NCBI GenBank assembly: GCA_947095585.1
Contig: OX352761.1
Coordinates: 25,511,777-25,575,776, forward strand
DNA: 64,000 nt
Direction of reading: 5' to 3'
Source of the DNA: Nephrocerus scutellatus
Taxonomy: Eukaryota; Arthropoda; Insecta; Diptera; Pipunculidae
The notes under the pieces are model-generated. The model made no database searches, was not told the DNA's origin, and saw only the letters and a program-made list of their open reading frames with translations. Each line of letters opens with the position of its first letter. The stretch's first letter is position 1. Positions 1-11,149 of this stretch are shown here, piece after piece. Position numbers and translations under genes: made by a program.

Positions 1-1625
1 TCTTGTTATCTTATATTCAACAATTACCATTTAATTCTAAACATAAAATATCCCAAAAAGTTATTTTTAAATAATTTTTTTTTTTCAAAAAATAATGTTT
101 CTCTTAATTGAATTTGATGACAAAATTGAAATAAATAATTATATGAATAAAAATACATTTTTAAATTAAAAACGTTAAAAACGTATAAAAAGTATAAAAT
201 AATGTATCCTAGTCCCATACAGATTACTAACCCCTTAAAGACAGTCCTGATAGCTTTTACTTGTGAATTGTTAATAGCTATGAAAATATACTTGCAAGTT
301 TAAAAATGAAAAACGTGGGGCGCATGCAACTACTCATGTATCAATTATCTATTGCATGTGCCCTACATTTTTATTTTAAAACGTTTAGTGTTGTGTGTAT
401 TAGTGTGCTCTGATCTATTTTTTATTTTGCTTTGAATTTTTATTTTTATTTTTTTCTGTTGTGATTTCTCAATGTTCATCCAGTTCTGAGTTTTGTTTAA
501 AGTTTCAAGTCTCTAGCTCAACGGAAAGATAGCTTAAAATCAACTATAAAATTTTATCCGAACAGACGGACATACACGAAATCGAGCTAATAAAAACATT
601 TTAAAATTGTGTTTCGTCACACATCTTGATTTTGGAAACCAAACTAGATATTTTTCCAAAACAGAGATATAAAATAAGCCACATCGAAAGGAGAATTATT
701 TGAATAAGTTAGGTTCCACAAATAATTCTCATAATTGAATAAAAGTAATTTTTCAAAATATCAACCTTTCAATTATTCAAACATTAGGCAAATGTATGGC
801 TTTTATTAAAAGTAGCTTATTGTAAATTATGTAAAAAAAAATTAATGTCTCTTATTGCAAAAAAGTATAACATATTAGAAAATGTGGGGGTTGGCATCTC
901 TATTAGACGAGAGTATTAGACGAGAGCCGTTGCCGGTAATTTTGATTGATGTAGAACATTTTTGTTGTATTAAGTACAAATTAACTATAAAATAATAAAA
1001 CTATAGAGTCTAGTTTCTAAATTATTACTCTACATTTTAAACAACAAAAAAAACTGTAACAAGGATATTTATATAATGTATGTTCATAATATTTGGTGGA
1101 TTGATTTACTACCACAAAAACCTTATTCTGGTACGTTTTATTTTTTTTTCATTTAAATTTGCTGTTTTCCATTTTGTTTTATCTACTTGTTACATCAACT
1201 TATCGCTATTTTATTGCAGTTGTGTGTATTTCTAGTTCTAGATAACTTCGCAAATTTTCAATAGTACAAGTAATTTCTAACAGATCGTTTTAAAGTTTTA
1301 TAACTTCAGGTGATTTTTAACCACAACCCATTGATAAATTCAAATTTTCTACTCATTTTCATTAAATGCCGCTGGTTGGTTTTCGAAGTTAATACAATTG
1401 CATTTAATTGCTGATTTTAAAAGACATTTAATCATTCATTGGTCATTAGAGTTTCTATATCTTTAACCCATTTATTTTCCATGAATATTGTAAATTTTCG
1501 AACGACATGAATGAACAATGAATGTGAAATTTTTCTTTTGACCTAAACAGTACATAAATTAAGCTTCATGGAAATGGGCAGTTATTTTGTGGATTTTTTT
1601 TTTGGTTGATGTTAGTTGTTTGTTT
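1..1625. other. AT-rich gene-free stretch
   Basis: I see no coding region, RNA gene or recognisable transposon ORF. Base composition is strongly A/T with many homopolymer runs. The only structured part is a diverged repeat near 640-740, listed separately. It could be intergenic or intronic; nothing in the sequence decides this. Confidence 0.6.
640..740 (+). repeat. Diverged relative of the MITE core
   Basis: This stretch is recognisably similar to the right half of the MITE at 1629-1891. Both contain ATATAAAATAA, then a CATCGAAAGGAG or CCTCGCGAGGAG block, then TTATTTGAATAAGT, then GGTTCCACAAATAA. I cannot find terminal inverted repeats here, so it is either a truncated or a much older copy. 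It shows that the MITE belongs to a dispersed family. Confidence 0.5.
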
Positions 1626-1628
1626 TAA

Positions 1629-1891
1629 GGCCGTTTTCGAAACCGAGTCTTATTTAAGACTTATTAACTTATTTGCCGCCATCTTAAGTAAACATCTTCG
1701 AAACATATCACTGACTTATTTTGACAGCTGCTTTTAAACAACAAATAATTGTCTTGCGTTTATAAAAATCGAAAACAAATGATGTGATTTAGATTTTCGT
1801 GCAAGACAGATATATAAAATAAATCACCTCGCGAGGAGACTTATTTGAATAAGTCTGGTTCCACAAATAACTTTTCGTTTCGAAAACAGCC
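1629..1891. mobile_element. PIF/Harbinger-like MITE, 263 bp, with TAA target duplication
   Basis: The ends form an inverted repeat: the left end is GGCCGTTTTCGAAAC and the right end, read in reverse, is GGCTGTTTTCGAAAC, with one mismatch in 15. The element is flanked on both sides by TAA (1626-1628 and 1892-1894). A 3-bp TWA-type duplication with termini starting GG is characteristic of PIF/Harbinger elements. There is no transposase ORF, so it is a non-autonomous miniature element that would have been mobilised in trans. A related fragment lies about 0.9 kb upstream. The terminal structure is seen directly; assignment to the superfamily rests on the duplication length and sequence. Confidence 0.75.
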
Positions 1892-1894
1892 TAA

Positions 1895-3016
1895 GACCAT
1901 GGAGTGAACTGTATTTAAACGAATCAGAGTGGCTTCTGTTTATTCGGTTATGTGGAGGTAATGGGGTTGAGTTTGCACATTTATAGCAAATACCAAACCC
2001 TCATTCGTCCTTTTATAATCGTTAAAAACTATCAAACTACACACAAATACTTCTGTTCAACGACTATCGCTTTTTATGTTTACTTAGTAATATTTTACTT
2101 TGAAAACTTAAACTATCGTTTCATTTATTTTTTTAATTAAGCACAGGTACTTAACAAAGTATTGTTACTATATTGCATAATAAGTTTTCAAATACTTAAC
2201 TTAAATAATTTCTGTATTCCATTACGCTCGCGATAACTTCTCACGCAACGCAGCTACTTTAAACTTTTCCTAGGAGTTCTACTGTTCTACTGTGCTACTG
2301 GATTGCGCCATAAAAATACAAACATATAAATTCTCTTCTTTAAATATTAAGAATATTAAATCACAAGACTTGAAATTGCTCGTTTTCAATTTATGTAAAA
2401 TGTAAAATGTATCGCCTATTTTTGCGCTTTCTATAAATTGTAAACAAATTTTTTGTCACAAACCTTTTATCATCTACTCACAACTACTTTGTATGTTTTT
2501 TGAGGACATAATAGAATACAGCAAATAAAATGATCGAAACAAAGATGTCACTGTGTGTAATAAAAAGAAGTAGTGTGTGGCGAAAGTTTAACTTGACGAT
2601 GGATTGTTGGAGAGACGCGTAAGGCGCCGTGATTTTCAAACAGTGCGCCGCGGCTCTTAGGCTTATCGCATATCGAGCGCAGCACAGCACAGCTAGCGTA
2701 GCTTAAATGCTTTGCGTCGCACAATGTTAGACTAAACACCCCACAAAGCACGGAGCAAAGTAAAACACAGACGCAAACCTCTACCACCTCTCTGCGACTT
2801 ATGTAAAGCAAAAACAGTTTTTCTATTCCTCTCTGCGTTTTGACATTTTTTGAACAGCTTTTTTTCGACCAAGTTAGTCGACGTAACTCACTGATTCGTA
2901 GCAACTACAACTACACTCAATGTGCGGTGAGAGGTGTCTCACAAATGCTGAGTTTTCCGCTCGTTCACCGTGTTATGTTGTGCTATGCGCTTATCCTTAT
3001 GGGCGTCTCGTCGTTC
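1895..3016. other. Unassigned sequence left of the hAT element
   Basis: Several short open frames overlap here on both strands, but none resembles a protein I know and they are no longer than chance allows. The stretch from about 2590 to 3016 is more GC-rich than what precedes it. It ends at the left copy of the hAT target duplication (3017-3024). I see nothing else in it. Confidence 0.4.
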
Positions 3017-3024
3017 TGCTAGAG

Positions 3025-5831
3025 CAGGGATCGGCAAACTTTTTAACCAAAGAGCCAATTTTGCAATTTTAAACACTCTAAAAAATTGTCAAGAGCCATT
3101 TTATTGTTAAAGAACTAAACAGTATTTATACAGTACCATTTTCGAATAATGGATGTGGATAATATTACTTTAAAATTATAGTTTACAGGCATTCTGTATT
3201 GACATGGAAGTAATTGATTTTAATAAAAGAAATTGTGAAAATTTTATTTAATGTGAAGAATGTTTTTGCATCTCCTTTGAAAGCCTTTTCAAGTCCGGTA
3301 CATAGGACGTTGTCTTTAACTTTAAGCATGTTTCCAGGTTCTCATCTGTAAGACGACTTCTTATTTTGTTTTTGATTATGTTTATACTCGAGAATGATTG
3401 TTCGCATGAATAAGTCGATCCGAAAAGAGAAAGAACAGCAAAAGCAAGTTTCTTAAGCTGATCATAAGCATCTGGAATGTTATTCCAAGCGTTAAATATG
3501 ATCACATCCTCCTTTTCCAAGTTATTTAGAGCAGACCACTTGTGTTGGGAACTTAAGTCACATCTGTTCCTTTCTAATATTTCCAAATCGACACTTAGTT
3601 GCTTAAATTTAGAATTCCATATTTCCTTCATTTGCAAATCCAATAATTACATTTCGAATTAACCAATGTCGATGCCAAAAGGAGAAAAATCTAAGTCTGT
3701 TATCGTAGCATTAAGCGGGCTTTTGATGAATGCTAGAGTCGCTTTGCTATTTTTAAAATCTTGAAACCTGTCTATGAACGATTCCCTCATATTTAGAATG
3801 TTTGTTTTATAATAAGATCTGTCAATTGAGGAATTTCTTTCCTGGAGATATTTCTTAAGACTCGGAAAGTGAAACAATGTTTCTCTTTCGAGATCTTGGG
3901 CAAAAATTTCTAATTTACTTTCGAACGAAATCACTTCTTCCAACATCGAATATATAGTGTTCCCCTTCCCTTGAAGTTTATAATTAAGCTGATTTAGATG
4001 GGAAGTAACATCTACCATGAAATGAAAATTTTGCATCCACTTATCGTCCGTCAATTCTGTATACTGAACGCCCTTATCAGATAGAAAAGCTTTTATTTCT
4101 GGTAACAGACTTGCAAAACGTTTTAAAACATTCCCTTTCGACAACCAACGTACTTTGTTATGCAGCAGTAGATCTGCGTAATTGCTTTTCATTTCGACCA
4201 ATAAATCCTTAAATTGTCGATGATTAAGAGCCTTTGCTAATATTGTATTGACAATCGTAATAACTAAATCCATGACTTTACAAAGCTCAACCGGGAATGT
4301 CTGAACGCAGAGAGCTTCTTGATGAATAATGCAATGGTATGCAACTACCTCAAGATTAATTTTAGCTTTCATGAACGCAACAAATCCTTTTCTTACGCCA
4401 GTCATGCTTTTAGCCCCATCTGTTGAAATAGATACAATTTTATCAAGAGAAATATGATGTTTTTCAAGGCAATCGATCACAGCTTCGAAAATATCCTCTC
4501 CACGAGTCTGACCTTTAAGTGGTAATAATCCCAAAAGCTCTTCTTTAGGCCCAGTTTGAGTAATAAATCTTATAAAAAGAGAGACCTGCGCTGTATCATT
4601 TATATCACAGGACTCGTCAACTGCTATTGATACAGCTGATACCACTTTCAAATCTTCAATCTGCTGGATAGTAACATTTGCAGCCATTTTAACTGTTCTC
4701 TCTTGAATCGTTTTAGCAGACAATGGCAGTTCTTTAATTTTTTTTAGTATATCTGCTTTGTTTTTAAATTGCTTAAACAGCTCTTCTGAAGCATTAATAA
4801 AACAACTTTTTATATACTCACCCTCTGTGTACGGTTTCCCTCTCTTAGCAATCTCGTGACTAATAATAAAACTTGCCATATTCGAATTATTAGGATTTTT
4901 AAGCCAGCTAGTAGAAACAGATGTGGATGTCTCTTGACTCATCCTAAGTTCTTCAACTGCTTTCTTCCTTGCATCACCGGAAGGATAATTTACGTTGAAA
5001 GATGCATGTTTAGATAAAAAATGTCTCTCCAGATTCGACTTCTTGTTATGTGCAAAATTTTCATTACATATGAGACATGTTGGGAGTCCGTTATGATTTT
5101 GAACGCAAGCAAAAATTTCAGTCCACTCATCTCTGAATTCCCGGTTTTCATCTTCTGTTTTTCTTTGCTTCTTTTTCATAGTCATGTTACCCTTCTGAAA
5201 AGAAAATTTTATAAAAGTTTACAGAAAGTCACCAATAGAAAAGCATGATCATTTCACAAAGGAGGCGATAGTACCAATAAAATGTTAAGCATTATGAATA
5301 AACATGTCAATCGAAACACTATAATTGTATGCAGATAATTGGGTACAAGATGAAAACCGCTGGTAGATTTTTCCAATATAAATACCACAATTAATAAGCG
5401 CAAATTTCAATTTAATTTTGTACAATATTTATTACTTTAGTAAAAGTTATGTACTTGTGTGGCTGCAGGTGTTACTTCGTTGATCGACAAAATGGAAGCG
5501 AGAGAGATTTTATTAATTTCTTGTTTTTTCGAGTTGTCAAAGTTTTAACCCGTCGTTCACACTAGTTTTGTAGCAAACCGACCAAAGCGCCAGTTACATT
5601 AACAATTTTAAACATATTATATGTTACAAAATATAATTATTTACAATATAATGATTTCCTTTTAGATATGACAATTATATAATGAAACAAATTAATCAAG
5701 CTGAATTTGACTTAGGCGGGTGGTCAAGCTTTAGGAAATTTTTGTCAGGTACATACTCAAGAGTTAAAGAGCCGCACACAAGAGGTTGAAGAGCCACATG
5801 CGGCTCCGGAGCCGCACTTTGCCGACCCCTG
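3025..5831 (-). mobile_element. Complete hAT element, 2,807 bp, with 8-bp target duplication
   Basis: The left terminus reads CAGGGATCGGCAAA and the right terminus, reversed, reads CAGGGGTCGGCAAA: 14 bases with one mismatch. The element is flanked by the identical octamer TGCTAGAG at 3017-3024 and 5832-5839. Eight-base duplications define hAT. The central TA of this octamer fits the nnnTAnnn preference described for the Buster group, and the CAGGGGTCGGCAAA terminus resembles Charlie-type hAT ends. Short GGCTC/GAGCC motifs recur in both subterminal regions, including a palindromic GGCTCCGGAGCC near the right end, as expected of transposase binding sites. The only gene inside is the transposase on the minus strand. 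The intact termini and perfect duplication suggest a comparatively recent insertion. Confidence 0.93.
3248..5185 (-). pseudogene. hAT transposase (ZBED5/GTF2IRD2-like) with two in-frame stops
   Basis: This is a cut-and-paste transposase of the hAT superfamily, in the lineage that also gave the domesticated vertebrate ZBED5/GTF2IRD2 type proteins. From the start at 5185, an N-terminal BED-like zinc finger shows Cys37, Cys40, His55 and His60. The RNase H-like core follows, with the first catalytic Asp at residue 190 (AVDESCDI) and the second at 256 (STDGAKSM). Next come the hAT Cys285-x2-His288 signature and Arg-Trp at 346-347. After 508 residues the frame meets TAA at 3659-3661 and a second TAA four codons later (3647-3649). 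It then stays open in the same frame to 3248, encoding the C-terminal dimerisation region with the catalytic Glu in CEQSF and a RSRLTDENL motif. No frameshift is needed to join the parts. The protein is therefore complete in content (about 640 codons) but cannot be made without readthrough. Confidence 0.92.
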
Positions 5832-5839
5832 TGCTAGAG

Positions 5840-6059
5840 GATTCGCAAGGATTTTGCAAATTTAAAATTTCATATGCATTAACACAAAATATTCAAACGT
5901 ATATGCTTGACTGGTTCAATCAAAGGGTCAAGCAATGCCATTTTGCGGTCTTGTTGATGTCAGAAGTATGAAAATACACGATACAACGGTTGGTCGAACT
6001 GTGTTGTTGTTTTTGTGACCAGAGCGTACCAAAAACTATAGATTTAAAAGAGATTTCAA
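5840..6059. other. Right flank of the hAT element
   Basis: Starting after the right target duplication, this is unique-looking sequence with no recognisable gene. It is presumably continuous with the sequence left of 3017 before the hAT insertion. Confidence 0.4.
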
Positions 6060-6385
6060 TTAAAGTTTTGTGCCCCTCGGGCCTCGGGGTATCCGAATTT
6101 CTTCAAATTGTATTAGGATTACTCGTGTATCACCGATGAACAACACTTTGGTAGTGATCGGGCCCCGGGGTCGGGGGGCATCCGTACAAATTTTATAACA
6201 AAAGTATCCGATTGTCTTCAAATTTTATACGCGAGTGCATTACTCCGCCTGCACACTCTATGGGACAGATATTCATTTGTACTCGTGCAGTTGCCCTGAG
6301 GCCCAATCGGTGCCTATGTAGTTTTTAAATTCTCTATATTACTTCGCTTGCCCGTGGCACGTCTATCGGCTTGCAAACGAATCTG
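6060..6385 (+). repeat. Rearranged T1 fragment with a scrap of Jockey sequence
   Basis: About one and a half 120-bp T1 monomers are visible here: a GC-rich GGGCCTCGGGG or GGGCCCCGGGG core, then TTCTTCAAATT or GTCTTCAAATT, then a GTGTATCACCGATG-type block. They are followed by GGACAGATATTCATT...GTACTCGTG, which matches the Jockey copy near 57500. The T1 left-end motif TAAATTCTCTATATTA and the CTTGCCCGTGGCACG box come only after that. The order (monomers, then left end) is inverted relative to full T1 copies, so this is a rearranged or composite fragment. Confidence 0.6.
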
Positions 6386-9000
6386 TCTTGAGAACTTACG
6401 TGGATACCTTCCGTGAAGGCTCTATCCCAAGATTCTGTTGGGACGCTGAATGATTTTGTGGCATCAGTCACCGCTAATATGCCACGCAGCCTTTTCTCTA
6501 CAGCTTGAAACTAATTCGGAATCAGTTATGTTTTCAACAATTTTTTAGCTCTTGAATTCCCATCGCATTGAAGTTCCTGAGGTCTGAGGTCCTAGGGAAC
6601 CGCATAAACCACAGCCATCGATAGACTGAGACACCGTTGATGCAAAAATTGATTAAAACTGCCGTGACCACCAGTGACCAGGAAGTCCAACTTATGGCTA
6701 AAATGAAAGTCCGAGTTAACACTGTCATACTAAACGTCCGTGATGTGGTCAAATGTCACCCTTCCATTTACACATTGATAACATCTACACTGCCATCTAT
6801 ATATTATGACATCTTCCAGGAGTTCCTTGCATTGGACCACATCACTTCCTATCAGCCAGTCAGACTGCAGGAAGCCGTGAACAATTGCTTAATAAGGTTA
6901 TTAATTGTGTAATCAGCAGTTTGGTGATGTTGATTGGCCTGCGCGGAGCTGCTAGACGCTGTTTAAATTTTTTTCTGAGGTGTCGATGTTACGCTGACAA
7001 TCCTAGGCCGATTCAGGCAACAAACGTGCTCAATTTCAACTTGCGTAGTAAAGGAATGTTTCTCGAATTTATTTGAGAAGCTGAGAAAGCTTTCGTTAGC
7101 ATTGGAATGTACTTGATTAGAAGAGGCTGAGAAATATGGATCTTTGCAGATAAGAAAAAGTTTCAGGTAAACAAAGAGCGCTGCGGAACACCAGCATTTA
7201 TGGGGTGTACTTTCGATTTGAAACTATTCAGCGTGACACCGTCAAGGCAGCTTCTAATACAATGAATCAGGTTTATACCGATCCGACAGAGGCGTACATG
7301 ATTTATTGTTTATTGTCGTTCCCAAATATTTTGATAAGAACGAAATGAAACGTCAACTCTTACGATAAGATTTTAGGAGGATGTTTGTCAAATGATAGAC
7401 CGCATGAGGGAAATGCCGACAAGTGTCTGTCATATAAAATAATACCCCTGGGACAAAGTACCGCTCCCGAAATCTGAATCAATGGGCACCATCTATTCCC
7501 GAATTCTTTTGCTGCCACCGCTGATAATGATGACTGTCCCGCCCACTCCAGTCTTTCTCTATAAGGAGTGGCGCATCATACTCTATCTCTATGTCAAAAC
7601 AAAAAAATGCCAAGAAAACGTAGATTCACTCTGTCCCTCTCTGACAGAAAATGTGAAAAATCGTCGCTGCCTGTCATGTTTTATCTTTTAGCAATTTAGA
7701 GGACTTCATGTCCGCCGCCATGAGAAATGGTGCTGCTGCTGCTCCAGGTTCTATGACGCGACGCGCTCTATCATTTTTCTGCTGCAGATGACTTTCCTAA
7801 TCGTCTTCATGGTCCGTCCATTTAAAGGATGGCGGTGGCGGCATGCGATGAGGCCTATTTGCGTTGGCCTCCAAGGAAACCACACAGTTGCGGTCTCGTA
7901 CTCGTATGTACGACGTACTATTCATCGTCTTCATGACTTTGTCAGTTTTATTCTCCATTTCATCCGATTGGGTGGTGGAAACTGATGAGCTGATGAGGTG
8001 GATGCGGGCTATAGTGCCACACAGTAGTGTATGTAGTGCAGCGTAGACATAGATCAAAAACAGTTTCAGCAAATGATTTATTATCCTTCTTCGCTCGTGG
8101 ACAAACACAACAAACATTGAAAGGACATCCTCATCCGTGTCGCGATGCCGATAGCAATATGCGTGCGTATTGTACGAGTATGAATGTGTGGCGCACTTAA
8201 AAGACTGCCGCTATATCGTTTGCTGCTCTCATTTCTTCTCTTGTGACAGGATGTTATGCGATTTACTTTCTTTGTCGAGAAAAATTGAGATCTTTGACAT
8301 TGCATATCCGTTTGCCGGTCGGATAGACGCACAGCAGACAGACATACGGACGGACGGACAGATTCGAAGAAAGACAACTAAGATGATTTTCCTCCTTTCA
8401 TTTTTGACAGGAGGCAACTTAAGCATCTCGTTTCTTGTTGGTAAATGTGCATGGGTAAGGATTCCGTCGCTTAATATCATAAAGATGGTCTTGCTGCCCT
8501 GTATGTGGTTAATTTTACACATGCGACTTACTTAACTTTTAAGTTTTGCCTTGCAACCACAGGAGATGAGTTCCTTTCTTTTGTTCATCAGAAATCTTTA
8601 TCGCTGCTTAACTGTGTCCAACCGCAAATGCAGGAATGTTTTGAACTAAGTTCTACTCGCGGTGCAATATTTAGTTTATTTCATTTCGAGCGAAGTTAGC
8701 CCCTTTAAAAATATATAACTGAGGCTGGTTATTTAAGAAAAAAATTAGTGGGGAACACCAATCTTCTCAGATGATCACTGGTGTATAGGTGTCACAAGCG
8801 ATTTTTTTTAGCTTGATACCTATTTGTAGTAAAAATATCAAATTCCTAGCAATCAAAGTGGAAAAATCCAAACGTTGATTTCTTCACTGATGACCTGAAA
8901 GTATTTTGAATGAAAACGCTGAAGAATCATTTGCATTCTGGAGAAATATGGCCAACTGTTGGAAAAAGGAAAATACTCAACTTTTTGGGTTCAATAAAAA
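6386..9000. other. Long stretch without a recognised gene
   Basis: Open frames of 60-120 codons occur on both strands, many overlapping (for example around 7790-8540). None has a domain or motif that I recognise, and opposite-strand frames of similar length overlap them. A short CGGA/CAGA repeat lies near 8330-8365. A decayed TE or a host non-coding region are both possible. Confidence 0.4.
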
Positions 9001-9004
9001 TGGA

Positions 9005-10870
9005 GAAGACGGCTAAATGAATGAAGAACTTTTTCGCGGAACATACGCTCACTTTATAGAGCTCAAACTGCACAGGAGCTAGCCAATACACTGTCCAAAT
9101 ATAAAGCAAACTAAACAGAAATCGAAGGAATGCAGTGGACGGGGAATGATGTCTTACAAAGTTGAATCAGAATATGACACAGACTACTACTGTCAGGCAG
9201 GAAATCATGTGGTCGGGAATGGCTTAAGTCCGTGCAATATGCACCGCGTTTCCAATACTGCAAAGAAAAAGCGGGTAATCTGATCGGATATCAACGGAAT
9301 ATTGAAGCGATGAAAAGATTACTTTCATGAGTTGCTAAATGGCCAGATAACTGAGGCCCCAAACACAGACTGTGTCGACGCTACTAAACGAGGCGAAGTT
9401 AGCACAGCGATAAATCGGCTCAAGAATAATAAGTCATTGGGATCAGATTGACATTCGAGCGTAGCTGATTAAATCTGGTACGACCGAATTACATCAAGCG
9501 ATTGTATCTGTATCATACTTCAATGATGGATTTGATGCTTGGTAAACTCGGTAGATATATAGGGCAAGGCTGCTAGTACTTAGAATGTCTAGAATGTCTA
9601 ACTGTCTTCGTATTTAGCAACCTAGTCGGTACAACTTCAGGACCGTGATGTGTCTGGAATAGTTTCTTTCCTAAACGGCCTAGGAAAGCATGGTATCTCT
9701 CATACTGAACTAGCTGAAGCCTTTGATGTCAGGTCTCACCAAGGTCGCGTTGTTACTAAGGGAGTTGGTTCCACCTACAGATGAGGTAGATCTCCTTGGA
9801 GGTTAGCTGGGTCTGGGCCAACTATTGGTTGAGGGCCCAGTGCGTTCTGGGCTTGACCTACGTAGTGCCTGGTGGTTTACTACCTAAATGCGGGTAGAGC
9901 GCTAGCATTGGTAACATTAGCCGCCTCTGTTGCTACCAATTTCTTTGGTACATCAGTACTGCTGTTACTGCGTTTCTGCGTTACTGCGATTATGTGCTCT
10001 TTGTGGAGTTGCATATCTCATCCGGTTGTCATGAACCAAAGATTGGCAAGGATTTAGGTATTACTGGCACATCTGTCGAACATGGACGTTGATTGTCGAA
10101 TAACTAATCCGCCCTATGTTGGCGGTGTTCACGTTAATCCAAAGACATTTCATGAACTAATAGTGCAAGTGTGAGAAGAAAAAAGATGCCTGAAAACTGG
10201 ACGAGAGTCATCCTGTAGTGTAGTAGATATCATAACGTACAACGTGGTATACCGTTCCTTGTGTACCTCGTTTAAGACTTTGTCCTGTATCCTTCAAGAT
10301 AAGATACTCGTAGCCCCATACGCTAAAGTTATTATTGAGTGTGGCTTTATCCAGAACTCACTACACTACATCGTTTTATACCTTTAAATCTGCCTCTGAT
10401 GGCAAAGCCGGAGTAGAACTTTTTAAAGCCATGAGAGAATTCGTTATCCCAATAGATAAACTGACACAACTATATAGGTTGACCATGAGCAATGTAAAAA
10501 CGAATTAAAGATTTCTGACTCACTATTAAGCCCATGGAACGAGAAATACGCGCACTGTTGCTTATGGATCAGAGATTAGGTTGCTTAGCAAAAAGTATTC
10601 TGACTTTTTAGTAGCGTTCGAAAGAGAAGTCTTACTGAGAACTGTAGAACTGTAGGGACGATTCCGGAGACTCTATAACGATGAAATCTACCAGTGTTAC
10701 CGCGATGTCGACTTCATAATGGCAGAACGCGCCTAGCTCTCATAAGCGTCTTCGGAAAGTCTCTTGCGGTAGGATTTATGGGACACGACAATAAACACGG
10801 CCACCAAGCCTGCGCGTAAAGAATGGTTTAGACCAGGACGCCAAGTTTGGCATCGGCTTGAAATTGAGAA
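9005..10870 (+). pseudogene. RTE-A non-LTR retrotransposon copy, decayed and interrupted
   Basis: Translated pieces match, in order, the better RTE-A copy at 38688-41150. The endonuclease start (LANTLSKYKAN, then TEIEGMQWTGND) lies near 9070-9150. An internal deletion at about 9226 leads to the linker. The RT N-terminal region (SRAINRLKNNK-like) lies around 9400-9500, the RT palm (VELFKAMREF) near 10405-10440, and the C-terminal tail with the DVDF motif near 10700-10860. Many stops and frameshifts are present. The endonuclease would nick target DNA and the RT would copy the element's RNA at the nick; both are dead here. A foreign repeat (U2, 9501-10147) sits between the codons for LHQAI and HELIVQV, so the copy is older than U2. 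Confidence 0.75.
9501..10147 (+). repeat. Unclassified dispersed repeat U2, inserted in RTE-A
   Basis: From about 9600 to 10140 this segment is clearly homologous to the reverse complement of 63071-63714. Shared blocks include GAAGCCTTTGATG or GAGGCCTTTGATG, CTTGACCTACGTAGTG, GGTGGTTTACTACC and AATCCAAAGACA. It breaks the RTE-A reading order at one point. I see no terminal inverted repeats, no LTR ends and no protein motif. It might be the 3' part of a non-LTR element or a non-autonomous element. Confidence 0.6.
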
Positions 10871-11149
10871 ATAGATTTTGGGCAATTGTTCATTTAATTC
10901 TTTGATGTTTTTTTTTGGCGATTTCTACATTTTTGGTTTTTGGGAAGCAGGATGTAGACATTATAACCAGTTTGAATGCTGATTGACTTGTAATTGACGG
11001 TTAACATCATGGGAAAGTCCTCTTGAAGTAATTAATTAAGATTCTAAAAAATACTCTGTTTTGAATTAAAGGCAACCTTATACCGAGGTTACACTTACCC
11101 AAAATAATCGTTTGACGAAGGTATACACTACACGATATAAAAAAAAATT

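Noticed and set aside
6637..6912. 91-codon plus-strand frame as a gene
   Set aside because: No recognisable motif, a 72-codon frame overlaps on the other strand, and there is no supporting context.
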